This document shows positions 28,026 to 36,480 of a DNA stretch of 64,000 nucleotides, in pieces. Position 1 is the first letter of the stretch. Every line of letters starts with the position of its first letter. The translations under genes and the position numbers were made by a program. Source of the stretch: Lysobacter silvisoli (GTDB taxonomy: Bacteria > Pseudomonadota > Gammaproteobacteria > Xanthomonadales > Xanthomonadaceae); the NCBI RefSeq assembly GCF_003382365.1, contig NZ_QTSU01000001.1, forward strand, positions 2,294,001-2,358,000, in the 5' to 3' direction. The notes under the pieces were generated by a model, which was not told the origin of the DNA, did no database searches, and was given only the letters and a program-made list of their open reading frames with translations.

Positions 28026-28649
28026 TCAGAACGAGTAGCCGAACAGTTCCAGATCGCGCTGGTACAGCTCGGTCACGCCGTCGATCAAAGCCTGGTCATA
28101 GTAGTCCCGGTAGGCGCCGCGGCGCGAACTGTTGACCTGGCCCAGCTGCGCGTGCGGCAGGCCCAGGCGGTCGCAGATCGCGTCGAACGAGGCCTGCATG
28201 TCCTCGACCCGGCCGACCGTGTCGGCCAGCACCCGGCCCTCGGCGTCGGTGACGAAGGTGTGCTGGGGCTGGAACAGCACGTGCTGCATCGGCCGCGCCT
28301 CGAACAGCATGTAGCGCATCACCGACTGCGGCCGCTGCAGGAAGGCGCCGTCGGCGCGGGTCATGAACGCGCAGTAGGAAACGAAGCGGTCGTAGGGATT
28401 GCGCACGAAGGCGAACTTGAAATAGTCGGCGAACGCCTGCTCGCCCAGGAACGGGCGGATCTGGTCCAGGGTGATGTGGCCGTGCTTGATCGCGGCCAGC
28501 TCCTCGAACGGGAAGCGCTTGTTGACGAACAGTCCGACCTGCTCCAGGTCCTGCTCGCTCATGTGCGCCCGCAGCGCCTGCCGCACCGAATGGGTGCCGG
28601 TTTTGGGAATTGCGGCGAAGACGAAGCGGTGCTGATGGGAGATGATCAT
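28026..28649 (-). CDS. sulfotransferase family protein
   Basis: The 207-residue protein has the PAPS-binding 5'-phosphosulfate loop near the N-terminus (AAIPKTGTHSVRQAL) and the 3'-phosphate motif FVRNPYDRFVSYC, typical of the Sulfotransfer_2 type. It should transfer sulfate from PAPS to a hydroxyl or amine. Its length is short but includes both motifs. It is the first gene of an operon with the 2OG hydroxylase at 27380. No PAPS-synthesis genes are in the window. Confidence 0.85.
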   Translation of the reverse strand: MIISHQHRFVFAAIPKTGTHSVRQALRAHMSEQDLEQVGLFVNKRFPFEELAAIKHGHITLDQIRPFLGEQAFADYFKFAFVRNPYDRFVSYCAFMTRADGAFLQRPQSVMRYMLFEARPMQHVLFQPQHTFVTDAEGRVLADTVGRVEDMQASFDAICDRLGLPHAQLGQVNSSRRGAYRDYYDQALIDGVTELYQRDLELFGYSF

Positions 28650-28771
28650 GCGTTAAGGTCGAAGGATTCTTTAAGAACAGGCCCCGAAGATCGTCCTATC
28701 CTACGACAGCGCCGCAGGCCGGCGCCCCGGTTCCGAGCATTTGCTCCAACCCGCCCGAGGATGCTGCAACG

Positions 28772-29485
28772 ATGCACAGCGCAGGCCCTGGCAGCGACAC
28801 CTACGTCCCCGGCGACGCCGCGGCCGCCCCCGCGCACGCCGCCGCCTCGGTACGCGAGGAAATCGCCAACGCCCTCACCCACGGCCTGGGCGCGACCGCC
28901 GCCCTGGCCGGCGGCGCGGTGCTGATCACCCTGGCCGCATTGTTCGGCGACGGCTGGCAGCTGGCCGGCGCGATCGTGTTCGGCCTGTGCCTGTTGCTGC
29001 TGTACGTGGCCTCCACCCTGTATCACGCGATCCAGCACCCCGTGGCCAAGGCGCGGCTGAAGGTGTTCGACCACTGCGCGATCTACCTGCTGATCGCCGG
29101 CACCTACACCCCGTTCACCCTGATCGGCCTACGCGGGCCCTGGGGCTGGGGTCTGTTCGCGGCGATCTGGGCGCTGGCCTTCGCCGGCATCGTGTTCAAG
29201 CTGTTCTACACCGGCCGCTTCAAGCTGCTGTCGACCGCGATCTACATCGCCATGGGCTGGCTGGTGCTGGTGGCGATCAAGCCGCTGATCGGCGCGCTCG
29301 ACGCCTGGACCCTGAGCTGGCTGCTGGCCGGCGGCGCCTGCTACACCCTGGGCACGGTGTTCTACCACCGCCCCTCGCTGCCCTACTCGCACGCGATCTG
29401 GCACATGTTCGTGCTGGGCGGCAGCATCTGCCATTACATCTCGGTGATGGCGCAGGTGATCCCCTCGCAGTGGACGCTGGGCTGA
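28772..29485 (+). CDS. hemolysin III / TrhA family membrane protein
   Basis: The 237-residue protein has about seven transmembrane helices and the family signatures: EEIANALTHGLGA at the start, STLYHA, FDHCAIYLLIAGTYTPF in the middle, and the final PYSHAIWHMFVLGGSICHY. The conserved His and Asp residues form the metal site shared with the PAQR superfamily. Despite the name, these proteins are probably lipid-modifying or membrane-homeostasis factors rather than secreted toxins. It is divergent from the sulfotransferase gene. Confidence 0.9.
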   Translation: MHSAGPGSDTYVPGDAAAAPAHAAASVREEIANALTHGLGATAALAGGAVLITLAALFGDGWQLAGAIVFGLCLLLLYVASTLYHAIQHPVAKARLKVFDHCAIYLLIAGTYTPFTLIGLRGPWGWGLFAAIWALAFAGIVFKLFYTGRFKLLSTAIYIAMGWLVLVAIKPLIGALDAWTLSWLLAGGACYTLGTVFYHRPSLPYSHAIWHMFVLGGSICHYISVMAQVIPSQWTLG

Positions 29486-29590
29486 ACGCTACCCAACAGG
29501 TTCACCTTCGCTTTACCGCTGGCTGAGGATGGTGGGGCCACCTGCCACTCAAGCGGTACCGCCGCGCCTGCGGCACGCCGCGACGATCCG

Positions 29591-31570
29591 ATGAATGCGA
29601 TCCAGCCCGGCGCCGACTCCGGCGCGCCCCGTTCACGGCGAGCCTTCAGCGCGCTGCGCGCGCATCCCGTGCTGACCACGCTGGGCGCATTCCTGCTCGC
29701 GCTGCTGGCGCTGATCCTGCTGTGGGACTGGAACTGGCTGCGCGGACCGGTCGAGCGCCAGGTGCAGGCGCGCACCGGCCGCGAGTTCGACATCGGCGGC
29801 GACCTGGATGTGGACCTGGATTGGCGCCGCCCCACCATTCGCGCCGATGCGGTGCGCCTGGGCAATGCGAAGTGGGCGCAGCGCCCGACCATGGCCGCGG
29901 CCGATCGCCTGCAATTCGATATCGAACTGTGGCCGCTGTTGCGCGGCGATGTGCGCGTGCCCGACATCCGCCTGACTCGCCCGCGCCTGTACCTGCAGCG
30001 CGATGCGCGCCACGGCGGCAACTGGAACTTCGGCGGCGGCGGCGGCGAACTACCGGCGTTCCGCCGGGTCTGGATCGAACGCGGCGAGTTCGGTTACCAG
30101 GAAGACGCCGCGCGCACCGACATCCGCCTGCAGTTGGACAGCCTGGCGCCGAAGGCCGGCGACGCGCTGCCGGCGATCGCCGCCCACGGCGGCGGCCGCT
30201 GGAAGGGCAACCGCTTCGCCCTGCAGGGCCGCGCCGAGTCGCCGCTGGAACTCCAGAACCGCGAACGCCCGTATCGGCTGGACGTGCGCGCCAGCGCCGG
30301 CGCCACCCGCGCGCATGCGCGCGGCACCCTGCTGGACCCGCTGCGCCTGCGCGATTTCGATCTGCGCCTGGCGCTATCGGGCCAGGACATGGCCGACCTC
30401 TACCCGCTGATCGGCGTGGCCACGCCGCCCACGCCGCCGTATGCGCTGGACGGCCGCCTGACCCGCGACATCGCCGGCGCGCGCACCACCTGGCACTACG
30501 ACGGCTTCACCGGCAAGGTCGGCGACAGCGACCTGGCCGGCAGCGCCAGCGTCGAGACCGGCGGCGCGCGCCCCTACCTGCGCGCCGACCTGCGTTCGCG
30601 CCTGCTGGACTTCGACGACCTGGCCGGCTTCGTCGGCGCCGCGCCCACTGCGGGCAAGGGCGAGACCACCAACCCCGAACTGGCCGCGCTGGCCGCGCGC
30701 GAAGACGCCAGCGCGCGCTTGCTGCCCGACACGCCTTACCGTCTGGACAAGCTGCGGGCGATGGATGCCGACGTGCGCTGGAAGGCGCAGCGCATCGAGG
30801 CGCCGGGCTGGCCGATCGACGACATGGACGCGCACCTGCTGCTGGAAGCCGGCCTGCTGCGCCTGCAGCCGCTGGACTTCGGCGTGGCCGACGGCCGCAT
30901 CCGTTCGAACATCCGCATGGACGCGCGCAATGCGCCCATCGCCACCCGCGCCGAGATCGACGCGCGCGGACTGACCCTGGCCAAGCTGATGCCGAAGGTG
31001 GAACTGGCGCGCGACGCGATCGGCAAGGTCGGTGGCCGCATCGCCCTGAGCGGGCGCGGCAACTCGGTGGCCGACATGCTCGGCACGAGCGACGGCGACG
31101 TGGCCGTGGGCATGGGCCCGGGCCGGATCAGCAACCTGCTGATGGAGTTCACCGGCATCGACCTGGCCGAGATCCTCAAGTTCAAGCTCACCCACGACCG
31201 CCAGATTCCGATCCGCTGCGCCTTCGGCGATTTCGCAGTGCGCCAGGGCGTGATGCATACGCGCGCGCTGGCCTTCGACACCAGCGACACCCTGCTGGTC
31301 GGCAACGGCGACATCGACCTGCGCAACGAGCGCCTGGACCTGACCCTGCGCGCGCGGCCCAAGGACCGCAGCCTGCTGAGCCTGCGCTCGCCGCTGAAGG
31401 TGTCCGGCACGTTCAAGCAACCCAGCGCCAAGCCCGACTACGCGCGCCTGGGCCTGCGCGGTGCGGCTGCGCTGGCGCTGGGCACGATCGCGCCGCCGGC
31501 GGCGCTGCTGGCGACGATCGAGTTGGGGCCGGGTCGCGATGCGGATTGCGGCGGGCGTGCGCTGCAATGA
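29591..31570 (+). CDS. AsmA family protein
   Basis: The 659-residue protein has one N-terminal transmembrane helix (about residues 26-46), then a long, mostly beta-strand periplasmic region starting with VERQVQARTGREFDIGGDLDVDLDWRRP-type AsmA sequence. The C-terminal AsmA_2-like part includes LTLAKLMPKVELARDAIGKVGGRIALSGRGNS and LRARPKDRSLLSLRSPLKVSG. AsmA-like proteins are thought to move phospholipids between inner and outer membranes. It lies 105 bases after the hemolysin-III-like gene. Confidence 0.9.
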   Translation: MNAIQPGADSGAPRSRRAFSALRAHPVLTTLGAFLLALLALILLWDWNWLRGPVERQVQARTGREFDIGGDLDVDLDWRRPTIRADAVRLGNAKWAQRPTMAAADRLQFDIELWPLLRGDVRVPDIRLTRPRLYLQRDARHGGNWNFGGGGGELPAFRRVWIERGEFGYQEDAARTDIRLQLDSLAPKAGDALPAIAAHGGGRWKGNRFALQGRAESPLELQNRERPYRLDVRASAGATRAHARGTLLDPLRLRDFDLRLALSGQDMADLYPLIGVATPPTPPYALDGRLTRDIAGARTTWHYDGFTGKVGDSDLAGSASVETGGARPYLRADLRSRLLDFDDLAGFVGAAPTAGKGETTNPELAALAAREDASARLLPDTPYRLDKLRAMDADVRWKAQRIEAPGWPIDDMDAHLLLEAGLLRLQPLDFGVADGRIRSNIRMDARNAPIATRAEIDARGLTLAKLMPKVELARDAIGKVGGRIALSGRGNSVADMLGTSDGDVAVGMGPGRISNLLMEFTGIDLAEILKFKLTHDRQIPIRCAFGDFAVRQGVMHTRALAFDTSDTLLVGNGDIDLRNERLDLTLRARPKDRSLLSLRSPLKVSGTFKQPSAKPDYARLGLRGAAALALGTIAPPAALLATIELGPGRDADCGGRALQ

Positions 31571-31622
31571 ACGCGCAGGGTTGAAGGGATCGCGTTAATA
31601 CCCCGACCTCTCGACCCCTACC

Positions 31623-31728
31623 CGTCATTCCGGCGAAAGCCGGAACCCATTGTGCTTTCGCTCCGCTGCGCTTGCGGGGGAACGCCAGAGCAAGATCAAA
31701 ATGGGTTCCGGCGTTCGCCGGAATGACG
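31623..31728. repeat. 29-base inverted repeat (CGTCATTCC family, wide-loop variant)
   Basis: Arms at 31623-31651 and 31700-31728 match at 28 of 29 positions. Each arm contains its own CCGGCGAAAGCCGG-type palindrome. The 48-base middle differs from the other copies in the window. Confidence 0.85.
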
Positions 31729-31795
31729 ATGTTGGAATGACAACGCTGTCGGTAGCGCGCGCTGTTGGCAGAGCGCGCGGGATGCCGGCGAGAGC

Positions 31796-32224
31796 TCAGC
31801 TGGCGATATAGCGCTGCAGCTGATCCAGCTCCAGCTGCTGATCCTCGATGACCGCCTTGACCAGGTCGCCGATCGAGACCACGCCAATCACCTGCGCGCC
31901 CTGCAGCACCGGCAGGTGGCGGATGCGGCGTTCGGTGACGATCTGCATGCAGCGCTCGGCGCTGTCGTCCAGGCCCACGCTGACCACCTGCGCGGTCATG
32001 ATGTCGCGCACCGGCGTGTCGGCCGAGGAGCGACCCTGCAGCACCACTTTGCGCGCATAGTCGCGCTCGGACAGGATCCCGGCCAGCTGCGATCCCTGCA
32101 TCACCAGCACCGCGCCGATGCGTTTTTCGGCCATCAGCCGGATCGCGTCGATCACCGGCGCGTCCGGGCCGATGGCGAAGACTTCAGGGGTTTTCGCTTC
32201 GAGCAGTTGCCGCACGGTACGCAT
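31796..32224 (-). CDS. CBS-domain pair protein
   Basis: The 142-residue protein consists of two CBS domains. The first spans about residues 8-65, with IRLMAEKRIGAVLVMQGSQLAGILSERDYAR. The second spans about 78-132, with VTERRIRHLPVLQGAQVIGVVSIGDLVKAVI. Such stand-alone pairs bind adenine nucleotides and act as energy or redox sensors. Its first 41 bases overlap the end of the glycosyltransferase gene, so it is probably read from the same message. Confidence 0.93.
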   Translation of the reverse strand: MRTVRQLLEAKTPEVFAIGPDAPVIDAIRLMAEKRIGAVLVMQGSQLAGILSERDYARKVVLQGRSSADTPVRDIMTAQVVSVGLDDSAERCMQIVTERRIRHLPVLQGAQVIGVVSIGDLVKAVIEDQQLELDQLQRYIAS

Positions 32225-33233
32225 GGCCTTCTCCTTCCGGCGCGGACGGGGGCAGGGCCCCGAGTTCCGAGGATGGCCCCGAGGATACTCCTGCCGCCGG
32301 CAACCAGGTGTCGACGAGATACAGCGGCCGCTGCTTGGACTCCTCGTACAGCCGGCCCAGGTACTCGCCGATCAGGCCCAGCGCGATCAGCTGCACGCCG
32401 CCCAGGAACAGGATCACCGACATCATGGTCGGCCAGCCCGCGACCGGGTCGCCCCACAGCAGCGCCTTGGCCACCACCCACACGCCGAAACCGAAGGCCA
32501 GCAGGGCGGTGGCCAGGCCCAGGTAGGTGGCCAGGCGCAGCGGCGCGGTGGAGAAGCTGGTGATGCCTTCCAGGGCCAGGTTCCACAGCCGCCAGAAATT
32601 GAACTTGCTGGCCCCGGCCACGCGCGCCTCGCGGTGGTAGGGCAAAGCCACCCGGTTGTAGCCGACCCAGCCGAACAGGCCCTTCATGAAGCGGTGGCGC
32701 TCGCGCAGCTGGCGCAGGCCTTCCAGCGCGCGCTGCGACAGCAGGCGGAAGTCGCCGGTGTCGGCGGGAATCGGCGTCTTCGACAGCCGCCCGATCACCC
32801 GGTAGAACGCGTGCGCGGTGCTGCGCTTGAGCCAGCCCTCGCCCTCACGCTCCAGGCGGGTGCCGTAGACGTCGTCGTAACCCTCGCGCCACTTGGCCAC
32901 GAACTGCCCGATCAGTTCCGGCGGATCCTGGCCGTCGGCGTCCAGGATCAACGCGCCGCCGCGCTCGACCCGGTCCAGGCCCGCGGTCAGCGCCAGCTCC
33001 TTGCCGAAGTTGCGCGACAGCCGCAGCAAGCCGATACGCGCATCGGCGGCGGCCAGGTCCTGCAGCACCGCCCAGGTCCGGTCGCGGCTGCCGTCGTCGA
33101 CGTAGAGCACGCGCCCGTCCACGCCCTCGCCGGCCAGCGCGTCCAGCGCCGCGGCGATGCGCGGCTGCAACAGCGGCAGGCTCTCGGCCTCGTTGTAGGC
33201 GGCGACGACGACCGTGAGCAGTTCGCGATTCAT
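32184..33233 (-). CDS. DPM1/GtrB-like family 2 glycosyltransferase
   Basis: The 349-residue enzyme has a GT2 domain (residues 5-220) with VVVAAYNEAESL, the nucleotide-sugar site DDGSRDRTW, the metal-binding DADGQDPPE, and GDFRLLSQRAL. Two transmembrane helices follow (SFSTAPLRLATYLGLATALLAFG and SVILFLGGVQLIALGLIGEYLGR types). This is the layout of enzymes that load a sugar onto polyprenyl phosphate. ATGs at 33245 and 33242 are alternative starts. The Pro/Glu-rich tail extends into the CBS gene. Confidence 0.9.
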   Translation of the reverse strand: MNRELLTVVVAAYNEAESLPLLQPRIAAALDALAGEGVDGRVLYVDDGSRDRTWAVLQDLAAADARIGLLRLSRNFGKELALTAGLDRVERGGALILDADGQDPPELIGQFVAKWREGYDDVYGTRLEREGEGWLKRSTAHAFYRVIGRLSKTPIPADTGDFRLLSQRALEGLRQLRERHRFMKGLFGWVGYNRVALPYHREARVAGASKFNFWRLWNLALEGITSFSTAPLRLATYLGLATALLAFGFGVWVVAKALLWGDPVAGWPTMMSVILFLGGVQLIALGLIGEYLGRLYEESKQRPLYLVDTWLPAAGVSSGPSSELGALPPSAPEGEGHAYRAATARSENP

Positions 33234-33268
33234 GCCCGGCATCATAGCGGCGCGCCCGCGCGCACGGT

Positions 33269-34018
33269 TCAATCGATTTGCTTGAGGTAGCCGTTGCCGC
33301 CGATGTAGCGCATCTGCCGCTGGATCGCGTTGGCGCGCCGCTGCACGTAGGGGCCGGGGCGGGCGATGCTGTAGCGCTTGGGGTTGGGCAGCACCGCGGC
33401 CATGCGCGCGGCCTCGGCCGGGCCCAGGCGCGCGGCGTCCTTGCGGTAATAGGTGCGCGCCGCGGCCTGCGCGCCGTACACGCCGTCGCCGAACTCGGCG
33501 ATGTTGGCGTAGACCTCGATGATCCGGTGCTTGGGCCACATCGCCTCGATCAGCAGCGTGTACCAGGCCTCGATGCCCTTGCGCACCCAGCTGCGGCCGC
33601 TCCACAGGAACAGGTTCTTGGCGGTCTGCTGGCTGATCGTGCTGCCGCCGCGCACCTTGCGGCCGCGGGCGTTGTTCTTGCGCGCCTTCTCGATGGCCTT
33701 GAGATCGAAGCCGAAATGCTCGGCGAAGTTCTGATCCTCCGAAGCGACCAGGGCCACCGGCACGCTGGACGACATGTCCTCCAGGTCGCACCAGTCGTAG
33801 GCCACGCGGAAGCCCAGCTCGCCCTCGCCCCAGGCCTGGACCTGGCGCGCGGCCATGAAGGCGCTGAACGGCGGGTCGACGAAACGCAGCACCGCCACCT
33901 GCAGCACCGTGGCCGCCAGCCACAGGAACGGCAGGGCCATCAGCCAGCGCAACCAGCGACGGCGGCGCCTGGGCGGCGGCGCGGCGGCGCCCTCGGTCAC
34001 GACTTGCACAGCGCGCAC
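33269..34018 (-). CDS. mtgA: monofunctional biosynthetic peptidoglycan transglycosylase
   Basis: It polymerises lipid II into glycan strands at the outer face of the inner membrane. The 249-residue chain has an Arg-rich N-terminus, one membrane anchor ([17 protein letters not shown]) and a GT51 domain. The catalytic Glu lies in [10 protein letters not shown], followed by the conserved [15 protein letters not shown] and [18 protein letters not shown] motifs. It lies 35 bases upstream of the glycosyltransferase gene on the same strand. Confidence 0.95.
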   Translation of the reverse strand: MRAVQVVTEGAAAPPPRRRRRWLRWLMALPFLWLAATVLQVAVLRFVDPPFSAFMAARQVQAWGEGELGFRVAYDWCDLEDMSSSVPVALVASEDQNFAEHFGFDLKAIEKARKNNARGRKVRGGSTISQQTAKNLFLWSGRSWVRKGIEAWYTLLIEAMWPKHRIIEVYANIAEFGDGVYGAQAAARTYYRKDAARLGPAEAARMAAVLPNPKRYSIARPGPYVQRRANAIQRQMRYIGGNGYLKQID

Positions 34019-34116
34019 TCCATCCCCATCTTGCCGGTCTCCCCTTCACACGGTCCCGCGCATTATCCGTTATCGGATAAGCATCAAGCGCGCGCGCCGC
34101 CGCACGAGTCCCGCCG

Positions 34117-35061
34117 ATGAACGATTCCAGCTCCCCCCGCCCCGGCCCGGTCGCCGACCACGACCGCCTGACCCGCTTCCTGATCGAGGGCGCCGGCGTG
34201 CGCGGCGTGCGCGTGCACCTGGACCGCACCTGGGCGCAGATCCGCGAGCGCGCCGACTACCCGCCGGCCGCGGCCGAACTGCTGGGCGAGGCCGCCGCCG
34301 CGGCCGCGCTGTTCACCGGCCACGCCAAGGTCGAGGGCCGGCTGTCGGTGCAGTTGCGCGGCTCCGGCGCCCTGCGCACCCTGTTCGCCGAGTGCACCGC
34401 CGCCGGCACCCTGCGCGGCATCGCCCAATTGGCCGAAGACGGCGGCCCGGTCTCGCGCGACCTGCGCGAGCTCGGCCCGGACGCGGTACTGGCGATCACC
34501 ATCGAGAACCCGCCGGTCGGCGCGCGCGCCGGCGACGGCCGCGAGCCGGCCCGCTACCAGGGCCTGGTCGCCCTGCAGGCCGACTCCCTGGCCGGCGCCT
34601 TCGAGGACTACTTCCGCCAGTCCGAGCAGCTGCCGACCCGGCTGCTGCTGGTGGCCGACGAGCGGCACGCGGCCGGCCTGATGCTGCAGAAGCTGCCCGG
34701 CGACGCCGGCGACGACGACGGCTGGGCCCGGGTCGGCGCCCTGTTCGACACCCTGCAGCCGGCCGAACTGCTGACCTGGGACACCCAAACCCTGCTGACC
34801 CGGCTGTTCCACGAGGACGGGGTGCAGCTGCTGGGCGGCAAGCCGCTGAGCTTCGCCTGCTCCTGCTCGCGCGAGCGGGTGGCGGCCATGCTGGTGTCCC
34901 TGGGCCAGGACGAGGCCCAGGCCGCGGCCGAGGCCGGCGACGGCGAGGCCCGGATCCGCTGCGAATTCTGCGGCCAGAGCTATACCTTCAACGGCGAGGA
35001 GATCGGCCGCCTGTTCGCGGTGGCCGCGGCCGAACTGGAGGCCCCGGAGCGGTTGCAATAG
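34117..35061 (+). CDS. hslO: redox-regulated chaperone Hsp33
   Basis: Hsp33 is activated by oxidation and holds unfolding proteins. The 314-residue chain has the expected N-terminal domain (DRLTRFLIEGAGVRGVRVHL) and C-terminal zinc switch, with Cys-x-Cys in FACSCSRERV and Cys-x-x-Cys in IRCEFCGQSY. All four ligands are present. It is divergent from mtgA, 98 bases apart. A short stem-loop (GGTTGC-AATA-GCAACC, 35051-35066) overlaps its stop codon. Confidence 0.96.
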   Translation: MNDSSSPRPGPVADHDRLTRFLIEGAGVRGVRVHLDRTWAQIRERADYPPAAAELLGEAAAAAALFTGHAKVEGRLSVQLRGSGALRTLFAECTAAGTLRGIAQLAEDGGPVSRDLRELGPDAVLAITIENPPVGARAGDGREPARYQGLVALQADSLAGAFEDYFRQSEQLPTRLLLVADERHAAGLMLQKLPGDAGDDDGWARVGALFDTLQPAELLTWDTQTLLTRLFHEDGVQLLGGKPLSFACSCSRERVAAMLVSLGQDEAQAAAEAGDGEARIRCEFCGQSYTFNGEEIGRLFAVAAAELEAPERLQ

Positions 35062-35085
35062 CAACCTTCACACCGGCGTCGCGGT

Positions 35086-35114
35086 TTGTTAAATAAACAT
35101 AAACCGTCTATGAT
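35086..35114 (+). promoter_or_regulatory. probable promoter of the exported protein gene at 35168
   Basis: TTGTTA and TATGAT are separated by 17 bases in a locally AT-rich stretch. A GGTTT...AAACC dyad overlaps it. Confidence 0.6.
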
Positions 35115-35167
35115 CGCTCCAAGGTTCTAGGGGAACTTGACCGGCTCCGCCCGGTCGTATCGTCACC

Positions 35168-36019
35168 ATGCACGCACGCTCGCTACGCCTATCGCTCGCT
35201 TTGATGCTCGCCCTCGGCGCGGCATCGGGCGCGCATGCGCAAGCGTCCAAGCGCGCGGAAGCGACGTATCTGCCGGTCTGGAACGCCAACGGCAAGGTCG
35301 AATACCTGCTCCAGCTCGAACCCACCGCCACACCGGTGGCCGGTGCGCGTTGGCGCGTGGGCAGCAATTCGCTGGATGCGGCCTTCGGCCTGGATGCAGG
35401 CGATACCCTGGGCCTGGTCTGCGACCGCAAGACCGGCTTGGCCGGCGCGATCGGCAACCTCGCCAATCACTGCATGCTCGCCGCCTTGGACGACGACGCC
35501 GACCGCAGCGCGCGCCAGCTCACCGCCGGCGCCGCGCTCACCCGCCCCGGCGGCAAGATCGGCCTGACCCTGGGCAACGCCAAGGACAGCCTGCCCGCCT
35601 GGCTCAGCCCGAACGGCCGCAACAGCAAGCTCGACCAGAACACCCTCACCGTCTACGGCCAGAAGAACATCGGCCGCGAAGCGACGGTGTCCATCGGCGG
35701 CACCTGGGCGCGCGCGCGCCTGATCCCGGCCGGCGAAATGCCGACCCTGGCCGACCGCTGGAACAGCAAGAGCCTCACCATCGGCGCCGGCTACGGCAAC
35801 TTCGGCGCCAACATCGTCGGCCGCGTGGTCGACACGCCCGGCCAGCCCGGCCAGTGGGAAGGCCTGGGCGTCGGCCTGACCTGGCGCACGCCGTGGAGCG
35901 GACAGCTCACGGTCGGTGCCGAGAACGTGGTCACCCGCGGCAAGAACCCCTTCGCGCCGAACAACGGCGACAAGGACGAGGGCACCGTGCCCTACGTCCG
36001 CTACGAGCAGGACCTCTAA
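35168..36019 (+). CDS. exported protein, possibly outer-membrane beta-barrel
   Basis: A signal peptide (residues 1-24, LALMLALGAASGAHA) precedes 259 residues of alternating strands with frequent Gly and aromatic residues (SLTIGAGYGNFGANIVGRVV, WEGLGVGLTWRTPWSGQLTVGAENVV). The pattern and the last strand (VPYVRYEQDL) suggest a small barrel or a beta-sandwich in the envelope. The two Cys residues (LVCDRK, NHCML) could pair. I recognise no named family. A promoter lies just upstream. Confidence 0.75.
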   Translation: MHARSLRLSLALMLALGAASGAHAQASKRAEATYLPVWNANGKVEYLLQLEPTATPVAGARWRVGSNSLDAAFGLDAGDTLGLVCDRKTGLAGAIGNLANHCMLAALDDDADRSARQLTAGAALTRPGGKIGLTLGNAKDSLPAWLSPNGRNSKLDQNTLTVYGQKNIGREATVSIGGTWARARLIPAGEMPTLADRWNSKSLTIGAGYGNFGANIVGRVVDTPGQPGQWEGLGVGLTWRTPWSGQLTVGAENVVTRGKNPFAPNNGDKDEGTVPYVRYEQDL

Positions 36020-36480
36020 GCGTCCTCGCCGCTCGGCCCGCGCCTGTTCCGATCGCTGCATCCGTCCGCTGAATGCGGACCACTGAATTTCGTCCGACAT
36101 CCGTGGCGACTTGGCCGACAGGCGGTCGCTTTTGCGTTTGGCGGCCTGGCGCAGATCCTGCGAGCCCACTCCTGTCGTAAGACGGGTCAACATCACTGCA
36201 GGCGTCGCAAATCATTCGCCGCGCCCTCCATCGTTGCAATTTTGCAAATAAAGCGCGCCCGGAAATAAGCATTCGCTTCAGAAAAAGTGTCCGTTAGAGC
36301 TAGCACTCGAAACGCCAGCTGAACGGCGTGAAGGTTTTGTCAAAAGACGACGTTTAACGACACTTTAATTATCGGAACCATACGGCTAGCATCCTGCGCA
36401 CCTTGCAGGAATTGGCGTCTGATTTGACTCCACCAGCTTGGTCCCATGGGTACCACCATTCCGATTTTCTGGAGAGAGAG
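36020..36480 (+). other. 461-base intergenic region before the receptor genes
   Basis: The first 200 bases show nothing recognisable. From about 36230 the region is AT-rich (for example GTTGCAATTTTGCAAATAAAG). It ends with the receptor promoter at 36354-36392. No credible gene is present on either strand. Confidence 0.6.
36354..36392 (+). promoter_or_regulatory. promoter shared by the tandem receptors (copy 1)
   Basis: TTAACGACACTTTAATTA (36354-36371) is identical to 39470-39487. A -10-like TAGCAT (36387-36392) lies 33 bases after the motif start, the same offset as in copy 2. Inside the motif, TTTAAT is 17 bases from the -10. Confidence 0.65.

Noticed and set aside
35931-36272. Open frame of 113 codons on the minus strand after the exported protein gene
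   Set aside because: Composition is Arg-rich without motifs, it overlaps the end of a real gene antisense, and it lacks a ribosome site.
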